Origin: Laetiporus sulphureus 93-53
Lineage: Eukaryota; Basidiomycota; Agaricomycetes; Polyporales; Laetiporaceae
DNA: 18,206 nt
Assembly: GCF_001632365.1 (NCBI RefSeq)
Contig: NW_024468551.1
Location: 339,265-357,470 of the forward strand
Direction of reading: 5' to 3'
Below are positions 9,901-18,206 of the stretch, piece by piece; the stretch's first letter is position 1, and each line of letters opens with the position of its first letter. The notes under the pieces were generated by a model. It was not told the DNA's origin and made no database searches. It saw nothing but the letters and a program-made list of their open reading frames with translations. A program made the position numbers and the translations under genes.

Positions 9901-11794
9901 CCCAGTTCTCAGCCACTTCGATGGACCATTCCTGAGCAGGCAGAGCTCGTGCAGTCATCATTGGGATCGAAACATGTCTTGGCTATTCTACTGACTGGCA
10001 GTGGAAAGAGTCTCGCATTTTTTGGTGCTGTGATGCAGTCTCCTGACCATCTGTATATTGTCATCAGTCCTCTCGTCGCCCTCATCAATGACCTCAAGCA
10101 TCGGCTGGGACAGACCCGTTTAGCAGGAGACCTTTGGAATGCTCACCTGGATGGCTCTCGGATGCAGATTGTGCTGGTATCCATCGACGTGGCAGTCAGG
10201 AATGATTTTTCGGTCTGGGCAGAGTCATACAAGTATCGACTGAAGCAAATATTCGTGGATGAAGGCCACCTTCTGTATGCCCACCAAAAGTTCCATCAAT
10301 GCATGGATCTTCTCTCGAACCTGATGTGCCTGTGCAAACCTATCACCATCCTCTCTGCGACTATTTTTCCGCAATCGGAAAGCCTCATTTGTGAAAGGTT
10401 AGGCATCAACCTCACTCATGTTCACGTCATTCGCGTGTGCATAGAACGCACAAACGTATGCTACCGGGTAAGATATGTGAAGCCCGTACTTCCACCAGCA
10501 GAACTGCAGACAGATTCTTTCCAACCCGATCTGAACATGGTTGCAGAACTGATGTGCATCTGCAACACTCATTCTCTGGACGAGAAGTCTCACGGCCTAA
10601 TTTATTTTACCTCTATCGCGAAGCTCAAGGCCTTTGCTGCTAAGCTTGGTCTTGCATCCTACCATGCAGAGATGGTTCAAGGTGATCCAGTGGTGAACAA
10701 TGTGCTAAAAGCTGACGTTGTGGATGCGTGGTGCAAGGGCAAAGAACCTGGGCACCGCTGGCTGTGTTGCACTCAGGCATTTGGAGCGGGAGTGGATTTT
10801 CTGCATGTCAGGGTGGTGGTACATGTTGATCCACACGCTGCCATGTTCTACCTGCAAGAAAGTTGACGGGGAGGTCGTGATGGGGATCCATATTTTTCAT
10901 ATGTGCTTTGGCAGAAGAAACCGTTTCTGGCGGACCCCGAACTTGACCCTCATGTCGGTGTTCTCTCCATGTTGAAATTTCTCACTACCAGGAGCTGTAG
11001 GTGAGTGGCATGGTATGACATTAATCCCCATATTCATTCTTGCTGCGCGATGAATGCGGAGAGGTGTGATAATTGTAACAAGATGTCTGAGGTAGGACAT
11101 CTTTTGCGTTAGTCCGTTGTTTCCGCTAACAAACGCCTCACAGTCTCAGGATGTCCGCATACTTCAAGAACTCACTTACCAGGCAGAACTAGAGCAAGTT
11201 GAACCTGTACCGCTTGTGACAACTTCGGTGAGTGCTGGGGAACTGTTGAAGGCTCAAGCACAGCAGGGGGAGCAGAAGCTTCTGAAGATTGTGAAAATAC
11301 TGGAGCAGATAGTCTCCATCGGATGTGTCTCATGTTACTTTATGGGGTGGTACTGCCAGGAAGCACACTCTCATGAGAATCGCAATGATATTGAACGGCT
11401 GCTTCCTCTAATTCGGAAGAAACAATTGGGACAGCAGCTACATTGGCCATTTTGTTATAAATGCTGGATCCCCTATCGATATCCGTGCAACCATTCTCCT
11501 CATCCTCGAGATCAACCTCTAGACTCTGATCACTGTCCTGATCGTCCCGTGCCAGATATGGTTCCTCTCCTGGTTCTCGAAATTTACACGTACGGAACAC
11601 GAAAGCATGATCCCCCCATCTTGTCCCAAATTCATGAACGTCTTGGGTTGGGACCTATTCACAAGGATTGGAGGACGTTGGACAACTTCACAGCATGGCT
11701 CAGACAATCACGGCCTACTGCTGATTTGATACCTAATCATTTGGACTTTATTCGCGCATTTTATGAGCTTTACATCGACAGAAGAGTTCATTAG
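6982..11794 (+). pseudogene. OrsD-type zinc-finger / RecQ-like helicase (telomere-linked-helicase type), broken by four TGA codons
   Basis: Modelled exons: 6982-8308, 8373-8861, 8909-11091 and 11144-11794. They join in phase to 1,550 codons. Introns: GTAGTG..TTCAG, GTGAGA..CTAAT..TTTAG and GTAGGA..GCTAAC..CACAG. Residues 66-86 form a C2H2 finger (CMEC..H....H) and 138-163 a second (C-x4-C..H..H), the finger pair of the OrsD (DUF3505) family. PRPFSRPQERDTI and FGGCPRGMEAESLR are further family-like marks. A superfamily 2 helicase core occupies about 920-1300. The tail has CVSC..H.H and CYKC..CNH metal-binding-like clusters. Relatives include fungal subtelomeric RecQ-like helicases. In-frame TGA codons stand at 8923, 9364, 10864 and 11002 (codons 611, 758, 1258 and 1304). 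On both sides of each the same frame carries family sequence, so these are lesions and not gene ends. The start is uncertain. A helicase product could not be full length. Confidence 0.75.
9916..11091 (+). other. RecQ-like helicase core of the pseudogene, motif map
   Basis: Motifs in order, with codon numbers from the spliced model: Q-like motif LRWTIPEQAEL; Walker A LLTGSGKS (T968-S973, Lys972 present); Ia-like ISPLVALINDLKHR; Walker B / motif II VDEGH (D1056-H1059; DEAH is usual in RecQ, DEGH is acceptable for ATPases of this superfamily); motif III LSATIFP (from L1087); motif IV GLIYFTS; motif V CTQAFGAGVDF; and motif VI Q1255-E-S, then TGA where the family has Gly, then RGGRDG. After that come LTTRSCR, another TGA (11002) and AERCDNCNK, a Cys cluster resembling the zinc-binding subdomain that follows RecQ helicase cores. 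All ATPase residues seem conserved apart from the stop in motif VI, which suggests recent inactivation. Confidence 0.8.
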
Positions 11795-13680
11795 ACAAGC
11801 GTATAATTTAATTTTAAAGACAAAAACTTTTCTGGAGCATGTAGACCTCACTCTGAGCAAGGATTTCAGTGTCCATTAGTGATGCCAATGTATGCGATCT
11901 CATGTGGAAAGCATGTCTCGAGCTCACCCTGCATTAACTGACGCGTCAGTAAATATACCTTTTCCTTTCTCATTCAATTTGTGGATTCTTATTGGTCGAA
12001 TTTTTAGTTGTAAATGATGTCCAGAAAACTATTCTGAGACTGCTTGTTGGAATGGTGTCGTAAATCCATCGAATAATCCGGCTTAATTCTGCTGACTCAT
12101 CACATAATGTCATAAAGCCATTACATAATCCTGCTTATTCAGATGACTCATGTCATCCTCTTTGCAGTTTCAATGTGTTTTAATGGTCTATTTATGTAGC
12201 TCAAAATGAGGAAATCAAGTCCAATGAATGATTAATGCATGAAAATGACATGGGAGCACAGTTTTTTGCTTCTTTGGTATGCTGCATATGGATACTGACA
12301 TGTCAGTAAACAGTAACATCCTTGAAATCGTATCAGTGCGGTGACTGTCAGGTATATTATCTCTCTCGTGTATTCTGAAGACAACATCAAAGGGTTTATG
12401 CACAGGTTGGACCTGTAATGCTTAGGAATGCTGATTTTGCCCCCATCGGATAAATAATAACGCGTCAGAAACTATTTCCATCGATCAGACACGGTCAGTG
12501 AAACTGCTGTAATGCTTCGTTGCAATATGGTGTACGTCAATATTGTCATTCATCTGCATTCAACCAGTGTAAATGCGCTATTGCTGAACTCAATATATAT
12601 ACTGATGCGTCAGTAACAGTCTCCATCGTTGAAATGGCGTCAATGCTCTGCTTTTCACATCCATTTTTAATCTTATGTTGACATTAACATCATACATTCT
12701 GAGGCAAAATACTCCACACGTGTGAATTCCACTTGCGGACCTAACTAATACTACATCTCTATGATGCAAGACTTTCCCACTGCCGAAAGACCGAGCCATT
12801 GGAATGAATACTGACACATCATAAATTGTCATAATTTGGGAGGCATCACCTCGAAAAGCTTTGCTATGTCTGTACGAGTTTATCAAGTTGGATGCAGTCA
12901 TTGTATATATTTTCACGGCCGTTGTACATTTGACCGTATTTCAGCATTCTCTGATTGATTCTGGTGGCCACCCATCACATAGCTGACTGCTTTAAAATAT
13001 TTCAATGTGTGACACCTGTTATTGATGTTCTGTCATGAGATCTTTCAATAATTGAATTGATACCGATCTTGTAACGAACAATCATCGCGAGTTGGGAGAA
13101 AACCTGACACGTCAGAATATATCACGGCTGTTGCTGGTGGCCCAGTAACATTGATTAGACCGCAAAATTATGGAATAATAGTTTACAATGTGTGAACACG
13201 ACATTGAATTGAGACATTATTAGTGATGAGCCGGGCCTCAAAACAATACAGATGTGTCAGGAACTCGTCAGCCCCAAATTTTATACAATACAGATGTGTC
13301 AGGAACTCATCACTCCCAAATTTGTACAGTTTCGATGATGAATATCCCGTGTAATAATTTATTTAGAAACATTTTGCCTTGACATTTGCCGGGATAAAAT
13401 TTACAGATTATAATACTGACATGTCAGGACATGCAGCATTCTTCTACCTTTCCCATGTTATGCATGGCAATCCTTTTTACTATATTAAAAGGGACAATTG
13501 GACTCATAAATCGCGTCAGCGCAGCTTCTGAGTGTGCCTTCTTGTTTACTGGGTTAGGTCATGTGATCGTGTTTGTTTCACTAATGACGCCTCAGTAATG
13601 TGCTGATTGTCTGTTCTGGTGTGATTAGCCCTCATTGCGTCACAGCCCATATTGAACTAATTTAACGAGGTCAGTACTAG
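11795..13680. repeat. AT-rich spacer with scattered CTGAC-NN-GTCAG palindromes
   Basis: No convincing gene in nearly 1.9 kb; the longest frames lack codon bias and splice logic. The palindrome occurs at 11937-11950 (ACTGACGCGTCAGT, perfect), 12293-12308 (TACTGACATGTCAGTA, perfect) and 12601-12614 (ACTGATGCGTCAGT). It recurs at 13104-13115 (CTGACACGTCAG, perfect), 13415-13428 and 13583-13596. Decayed copies lie near 12457, 12810, 13249, 13291 and 13715 (just beyond the spacer). Most spacings fall between about 125 and 360 bp. The sequence between copies is mostly unlike, unlike the satellite blocks. A partial direct repeat (AATCC-GCTTA..GA-TGACTCAT style) lies at 12071-12100 and 12123-12151. 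Confidence 0.7.
13244..13327. repeat. 42-bp tandem duplication
   Basis: Two adjacent 42-bp copies begin CAATACAGATGTGTCAGGAA (13244 and 13286) and run through CTCRTCA..CCCAAATTT, with about five differences. Each contains a half palindrome (GTGTCAG). The duplication postdates most of the surrounding divergence. Confidence 0.85.
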
Positions 13681-13740
13681 GCTGGATCACATGACATTTG
13701 TGTGTGTGGGAATTACTGACACATCTAGAACTGTCTCGTG

Positions 13741-13901
13741 CCACGTCGGGTGTCTATCCATCTCTCTTTCTTACCACCACCTCGAACACAAGTACAGTGT
13801 TATACACCGTACTTGTATCTCTTCCTTCAGCTCATCTTTTCAATGCTCAAGTCCTGCTGTCGTTCACCGCAATAGTGGCGTACATCAGAATAGCTATAGG
13901 T
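13741..13901 (+). promoter_or_regulatory. CT-rich leader with 12-bp inverted repeat ahead of the next gene
   Basis: A pyrimidine-rich stretch (13755-13780 and 13815-13860) precedes the ATG at 13902. Inside it, arms 13788-13799 and 13805-13816 (ACAAGTACAGTG / CACCGTACTTGT, 11 of 12 bases pairing) flank TTATA. This could be a regulatory dyad or hairpin. The frame is open further upstream (from about 13698), but the composition there looks like leader rather than coding sequence. Confidence 0.45.
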
Positions 13902-15472
13902 ATGCAATTGAGGAATGGCCAAACCACGGAACCTGTGGAAGAAGGTCAGAGCTCCCACGCCGCACAACAAGCTGGGAGTTCTGCACCTGCTCGTCAAAGC
14001 CGCCATACCTCAATAGAAGGAAAATGCGCTGTAGGATGGCCACGTTTAGCCCCTGCAATTCTGGTGGACGATTCCATGCAGGTTAGTCATTTTCATGTAA
14101 CAATGACAAGAACGTGCCTGATTTTCGTGTCAGTCTGAAAAACGCGCGAAACAACTCAATGCTGGCAGGGAGAGGATGGCCCGATGGCTAGAAAAGTGAG
14201 ATTTTGACGTGTTTAATGCCTGCACTCAGCTAATCGTTGTCTAATCTTCACAGCAAAAACCATGAAAAGAAGCGGTTGCGACATCTCGCACCGTATTACT
14301 ACATACGCTGTGACATCTCGTATCCCGATGCCGTATATCCTTACAACGAGGATACTGACTTTGATTTTGAGTTGTCAGATGGTTCTGAAGCTGACGACGA
14401 GTATGACGCTCTAGCCAAGGCGGAAAGTGAAGAAGAGCACCGATTGGAGTACCGCGACAACTTTGGCAGTGATCGCATGAGGAAGGTAGCACTTGCGCTG
14501 CTTCAGTGGCAACGCCAGTAAGTTGTGTCATTTTACGAGGTTTCAACTGTCAACTGACCGTTTTATAAAGAATTGAGGCATATGCCGCTGGCCGAGCAGC
14601 TCGCGCGAAGAGTAGGGTGTAAGTAGTTCATATATGAGCTTTGATGTCCAGCTCAGATTTTTTATAGAAATCGTGTAATCAATGTTTCTTCCTCGGCGCA
14701 AATTGCACGTGATGCTGACGTTGCTGACGATGTCGGTTCCATCAACACTGACCAGCCTGCCAATGATGACGTTCCAGATATTGCTGTCATCTCGCAAAAT
14801 CAACGAGATCAGGAGGAAGGTGTTGAGGACACGCAGCAGGAGACTGACCAGTTATCTTCCAACAACGATGCTAGTGATGCGTATGAACCATCTGATGCAA
14901 GTGGCGCTTCGAGGCCTCTCCGTTCTAATCGACAACCGCGTTTATTCTTCTCCAGCCCGAGCAGCTCAGACAAGCAAGAGCGTCCTTCGGATGGAGAGCA
15001 GTCATCTGATCATGAATGTATCAGCGACATTGAATTGGACTCGACGATCTCATTGGAACAATCCTTGGAGGCAGAGCCAGATGAGGAGGATGTCATCCAA
15101 GAGTCAGATAACAACCAGTCTGACTGGGCTGGTATTCAATTGTCCATGGAGGCGAACTCCCAGGAAAACCAGATTTCTAGGGAGGCGTCATTACACTCTG
15201 GCGACATTTTCAGCAGCGGTTCTGCACATCACAATGACAATGCAGGCCTACTCGATGCAGGAGAAGAAGACCATGTGATATTCGTTCACGACAGACAACT
15301 TCTTCCCTCCCGTCCCCTGACACCACTGATGCCGATATTGGAGCCGGCGAATTTGCGCAAATATCTACAGTCACGCAATCGCGACGAGTTGCAGGCACTG
15401 CTCCACAATATTCATAATCAGCTCGACTCGATGGACAATGTTCGCTCGTTGGATTTCGTCATGGATGTCTGA
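13902..15472 (+). CDS. Spliced charged/acidic protein, unknown function (N-terminal part of a JmjC-like gene?)
   Basis: Exons 13902-14081, 14134-14195, 14254-14517, 14571-14618 and 14668-15472 join in phase to 452 codons ending at TGA 15470-15472. Introns are 49-58 bp with donors GTTAGT, GTGAGA, GTAAGT and GTAAGT; CTGAC and CTAAT branch points are visible in some. The N-terminal part includes ARWLEKNKNHEKKRLRHLAP and YYYIRCDISYPDAVYP, then an acidic run (DTDFDFELSDGSEADDEYD) and a basic segment (AAGRAARAKSR). Exon 5 begins a long Asp/Glu/Ser/Gln-rich, probably disordered region with no ATG of its own, so it must be spliced from upstream. I recognise no domain. The reading frame continues without shift past the TGA into the JmjC-like fragment, so this is either a complete 452-aa protein or the front of a larger, interrupted gene. 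The upstream CT-rich leader supports the start region. Confidence 0.55.
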
Positions 15473-16286
15473 GGTGTTCAGCTGTCGGAGCACGTGCAGG
15501 AAGTGCAGTGGTCGACGGGGCACTGCACACTACTTCCTACACTATTTTCTCGACCTGATGACCCCCAGTCCACCATCGTCAATGAAGACGACATCCAACT
15601 TGTGAAGTTCCTCACTTCACGACCGGCTGCGCACGAGCATTCACCCAATTTTTCTTTCATCAATTCAACCAGCCAAGATGTTGCTGGCCAAATGTGTACT
15701 GGTCTATGTGAAGGGAAGGCGTGCCTCATTCGCAACATGATTCGGCCACCCAAGGACTTTGAGTTCACGACAGAATGTTTGTGGAACGAATATGCATTGC
15801 CTGCGGACATGCCGGTAGACATTCACAGTGAGTTTCTGCATTGCTAATGTGTCAGTAATCTAACCAGGAATCAGATGTTCACAAATGCTGTGCCAGCTGG
15901 GCTGAACCGTATGAACACGGATTACTGCATGATATCATCGACAGTGCTGATGATACACGAGACATCAAGTTTGTGCTGGCGTGCAACTTGAGCACACACT
16001 CATTGCCGCAAGGACTCGAGTGGGTATGTTCTAGTTTTTCATTTCTAAAGTCTCACATATCATCAGGAACCTTGATGATGGCTTGGTGCAGGGTTGGGGC
16101 ATGACAGCAGCTGCATACCCCACCGTGAAACAGTGGGTCCATCCAGACAATTGGTTGAACCGCGGTTGGGTGCTGCTTCATCAGGCTGGGGTGGTCACCT
16201 ACGCCCACCAAGATTCAGACAAAAACTGCACCTGGATCATTCCGCATAGCGGCGTCAAGTTCTATCTATATACCGGGAGCCGTTAG
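15473..16286 (+). pseudogene. JmjC-like domain fragment, same frame as the preceding CDS
   Basis: Exons 15473-15827, 15875-16023 and 16092-16286 follow the upstream frame directly after TGA 15470. The introns (47 and 68 bp) have GTGAGT..CTAAC..TCAG and GTATGT..GTGCAG. The sequence includes EVQWSTGHCTLLPTLFS, LVKFLTSRP, ACLIRNMIRPPKDFEFTTE, DIKFVLACNLSTH, a VKQWVHPDNW block, and RGWVLLHQAGVVTYAHQDSD followed by NCTWI and GVK. The W..H..G..T..H-Q-D..T....G-K order fits the iron-binding HxD strand and 2-oxoglutarate lysine region of agaricomycete JmjC-like proteins (H660 and D662 in the joined model). JmjC proteins are 2OG-Fe(II) enzymes, best known as histone demethylases. The TAG at 16284 ends the frame before the second iron-binding His expected further on, so the domain is incomplete. 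No own start codon is compelling. Confidence 0.55.
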
Positions 16287-16815
16287 CCCCTAACGGCCAT
16301 GCTCAGAGGGCCCTCCATAGCACATTCAATTCTTGTGCTATGCTCTTCAAAATACCCTCATCTGAAAGCCACGCTTCAAATCTCGGAGGCCCCAAAGGGG
16401 CCCCAATGCCCAGTTGAGCGGAACGGGCGCTGTAGGCTTTCCAATCGGGCGGGTTTCCTCACGGTGGTGGTTTGGTCAACATTGGTCCTTCTGAGGCTTT
16501 CTGTTACTTCTATCACCTCAGTTTTGTTGGGGCCCCCTTGCTCTATATCTCAAGCACCCATTTAATTAAATTTTTATTATTGCGTAATTTATTTGTATTT
16601 CTACGTGATGCCCTTTCAACTCAGTCGGTAAGCGCCCGTTATGGTCCTCGCAACTTTTTGCTTTTTCCTCTCGTACATCGCAATCCGCTCACTCGTCGTT
16701 GTTGGGGCCCACTAGCTATTCATCTCAACAACCTACATGCGAAATTTCATGTCTTTCGGCACTGTTTTTAGGCCTCCATGAGGTGCCCTTTCCCCTCATG
16801 TGCACGGCGCCTCTG
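16287..16815. repeat. Spacer with a diverged 175-bp direct duplication
   Basis: No gene recognised. TGTTGGGGCCC followed by (C/A)CT(T/A)GCT and ATCTCAA occurs near 16525 and 16700. Similar CTTT..CTC lead-ins and GCCCTTTC segments (16609 and 16786) follow in both copies, so about 175 bp was duplicated and then diverged. GGCCCC-AAA-GGGGCC (16388-16402) is a short dyad. The truncated end of the JmjC-like frame lies at the left border, so a rearrangement breakpoint near 16286 is plausible. Confidence 0.6.
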
Positions 16816-16833
16816 ACTCCCCGATCGGGGAGT
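16816..16833. repeat. Perfect 18-bp palindrome
   Basis: ACTCCCCGATCGGGGAGT is a perfect inverted repeat without spacer. It stands at the switch from mixed-composition DNA to the GC-rich tandem array. It resembles, without matching, the CCCCG-NN-CGGGG element of the satellite at 1-445 and 2840-3330. Confidence 0.9.
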
Positions 16834-18206
16834 GTGCTCACGTCGTCCGTCTTCCTGTTCACTTCTACCATCTTCCCCACACCCAGCGAGACGAGTCCAT
16901 CGTGTACGGCCGGCCATGCTCTCCTCGCCGTCAAGATATTCTTCCTAACGCGTGCACGGCTGCAAGACAGGGCCACCGTCGTCAGTGGTGCCGCAGCAGG
17001 AGGGTGAGTCGGGGGATGTTACGGAGCGCGTAGCTGGGCGAGAGCGGACGTAGGCCAGGTGGAAAGGCTGCATTAGGTGAGTCCTCGTCGCTCTCGCCCT
17101 TCTACAGCGTACCGGTGCGTGCGCTCATGCACCTCACCAGCATGGCGTGCAAAGACGCCGTGTCGTTCGTTCGCCGCTACCGTCTTCCCCGCACGGAACG
17201 AGATGGCTCTACTGCATACAGCTACGCTCTCCTCGCCGTCAATGTAGCGTCACGAACGCGCGCCCGTCTGCAAGCCATCGCCACCGTCGTCAGCGGCGTC
17301 GCAGGAGGAGGGCGAGTCGTTCATTCTCAGGGAGCGCGTAGGTGGGCCAGAGCGGACGTAGGGCGGGTAGGAACAGTTTTACAGGTGAGTCGCCGTCGCT
17401 CTCGCTCACGTTCTTCACCAACACGGCGTGTTTGCACGCCGTGTCCTTCGTTCGCCACTACCACATTCCCCGCACCGAACGAGACGACTCCACCGCACAC
17501 GGCCACGGTATCATCGCCGTCAATGTGGCGTCACGAACGCTCACACGTCTACAAGGCCGGCCCACCATCGCCAGCGGCGCCGCAGCAGGAGGGCGAGGTG
17601 GGGATCTCACAGAGCGCGTAGGCGGGGTCGTTTGCACACACCAGGTGAGTCACCATCGGTCTGTATTGCGCGCCGCACCGCGACGCATGCACTCACAGTT
17701 CCGTCGTCCTCCTCTCGGTTGACCACCCCAGCGAGCTCTACCGGCCTTGAAGACCCGCGCGCGAGCTCACGCAAGGCCACTCACGCCCGTCTGGGCCTCG
17801 AACGTCTTCGCGTCCTTGTACAGCCACCCGGTGCACATGCGCTCGCTTCCCTCACCACCACGGCGTGTCGTGCATTCGCCGCTACCACATTCCCCGCGAG
17901 ACGACTCCACCGCGTACGGCCACGGTATCATCACCATCAACGTAGCATCGCGAACGCACGCACGTCTGCACGCCATCGCCACCATCGTCAGCGGCGTCTC
18001 AGGAGGGCGAGTCCTTCGTGATCAGGGAGCACGTAGGTGGGCCAGAGCGAACGTAGGCGGGGTTGTTTGCACACGTCAGGTGAGTCGTGATCGCTCTGTA
18101 TCGCGCGTCGCTCGAGGGCGCATATACTGACCTTCCAGACATCCCCCCTCTCGTTCGACCACCCCCGCACGCTCTGCCGACTCGACGATCCTCGCACGAG
18201 CCCCTG
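16834..18206. repeat. GC-rich tandem array of about four diverged units
   Basis: Aligned on GAGAYGRSTC, units begin at 16888, 17200, 17481 and 17898 (lengths 312, 281 and 417 bp, and the last at least 309 bp, cut by the window end). A partial unit precedes from about 16834. Shared order: TACGG..CTC..CGCCGTCAA, then CGTCTGCA..GCCA, CACC(G/A)TCGTCAG(C/T)GGCG, GCAGGAGGGCGAG, GGGAGCGCGTAG, GAGCGGACGTAGG, a GGTGAGT motif, a CTC..GCGTG stretch and ACC..TTCCCCGC. The third unit is longer. Several frames are open on both strands, including a 197-residue Arg/His/Pro-rich frame at 17428-18021. This is expected from GC-rich repeats, so I do not call a gene. Composition differs sharply from the rest of the window. 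Confidence 0.8.

Noticed and set aside
8923..11004. TGA recoding (for example selenocysteine or reassigned TGA)
   Set aside because: Modelled frames also appear to end at TGA or TAG normally, frameshifts occur in neighbouring genes, and no recoding element is visible; decay is simpler.
11001..11143. Perfect donor GTGAGT at 11001 as the start of a long intron
   Set aside because: It would remove the AERCDNCNK cysteine cluster expected after the helicase core and join out of frame; a shorter canonical intron 11092-11143 fits, leaving TGA 11002 as a lesion.
12590..12916. Minus-strand 108-codon frame in the AT-rich spacer
   Set aside because: Crosses palindromic repeats, shows no domain features or splice signals; likely chance.
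17428..18021. 197-residue Arg/His/Pro-rich frame in the GC-rich array
   Set aside because: Several frames on both strands are open because of GC-rich repeats; its composition is typical of random translation of such DNA.

Overview
The window looks like a transposon- and repeat-rich accessory region of an agaricomycete (mushroom-forming basidiomycete) genome. Reasons: short GT-AG introns (about 40-65 bp) with CTAAC/CTGAC branch points, CT-rich tracts ahead of genes, and three protein families I recognise from such genomes: an OrsD-type zinc-finger/RecQ-like helicase (telomere-linked-helicase type), a TET/JBP-like 2OG-Fe(II) dioxygenase, and a JmjC-like protein. All identifications come from motifs read by eye; no search was run.

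Layout. 1-445: degenerate satellite with paired palindromes. 945-2510 (+): decayed zinc-finger gene whose tail resembles the tail of the large helicase gene. 2840-3330: a second block of the same satellite, about 154-bp period. 3499-5594 (-): TET/JBP-like gene of six modelled exons; its 5' part is a tandem array of a 39-bp exon plus its intron (5069-5525). 5595-6981: spacer with a CT-rich tract. 6982-11794 (+): large OrsD-zinc-finger/RecQ-like helicase gene in four exons, broken by four in-frame TGA codons. 11795-13680: AT-rich spacer dotted with CTGAC-NN-GTCAG palindromes. 13902-16286 (+): seven-exon reading frame with a charged N-terminal part, an acidic low-complexity middle and a truncated JmjC-like end; one in-frame TGA at 15470 splits it. 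16287-16815: diverged 175-bp duplication. 16816-18206: abrupt switch to GC-rich DNA made of about four diverged units of roughly 280-420 bp, each carrying a perfect splice-donor sequence.

Two threads join the region. First, every premature in-frame stop I could place inside otherwise continuous homologous sequence is TGA, never TAA or TAG, as expected if CGA arginine codons decayed by CpG deamination, though one replaces a glycine of helicase motif VI. Second, one family of short palindromes (ACTGAC-NN-GTCAGT) occurs about 20 times in non-coding DNA and introns; its half-site CTGAC is also a good intron branch point, and one copy serves that position in the duplicated introns. No gene here is clearly intact except possibly the 13902-15472 frame. 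The helicase family is often subtelomeric in fungi, but no telomere repeat is visible, so a subtelomeric location is only a possibility.
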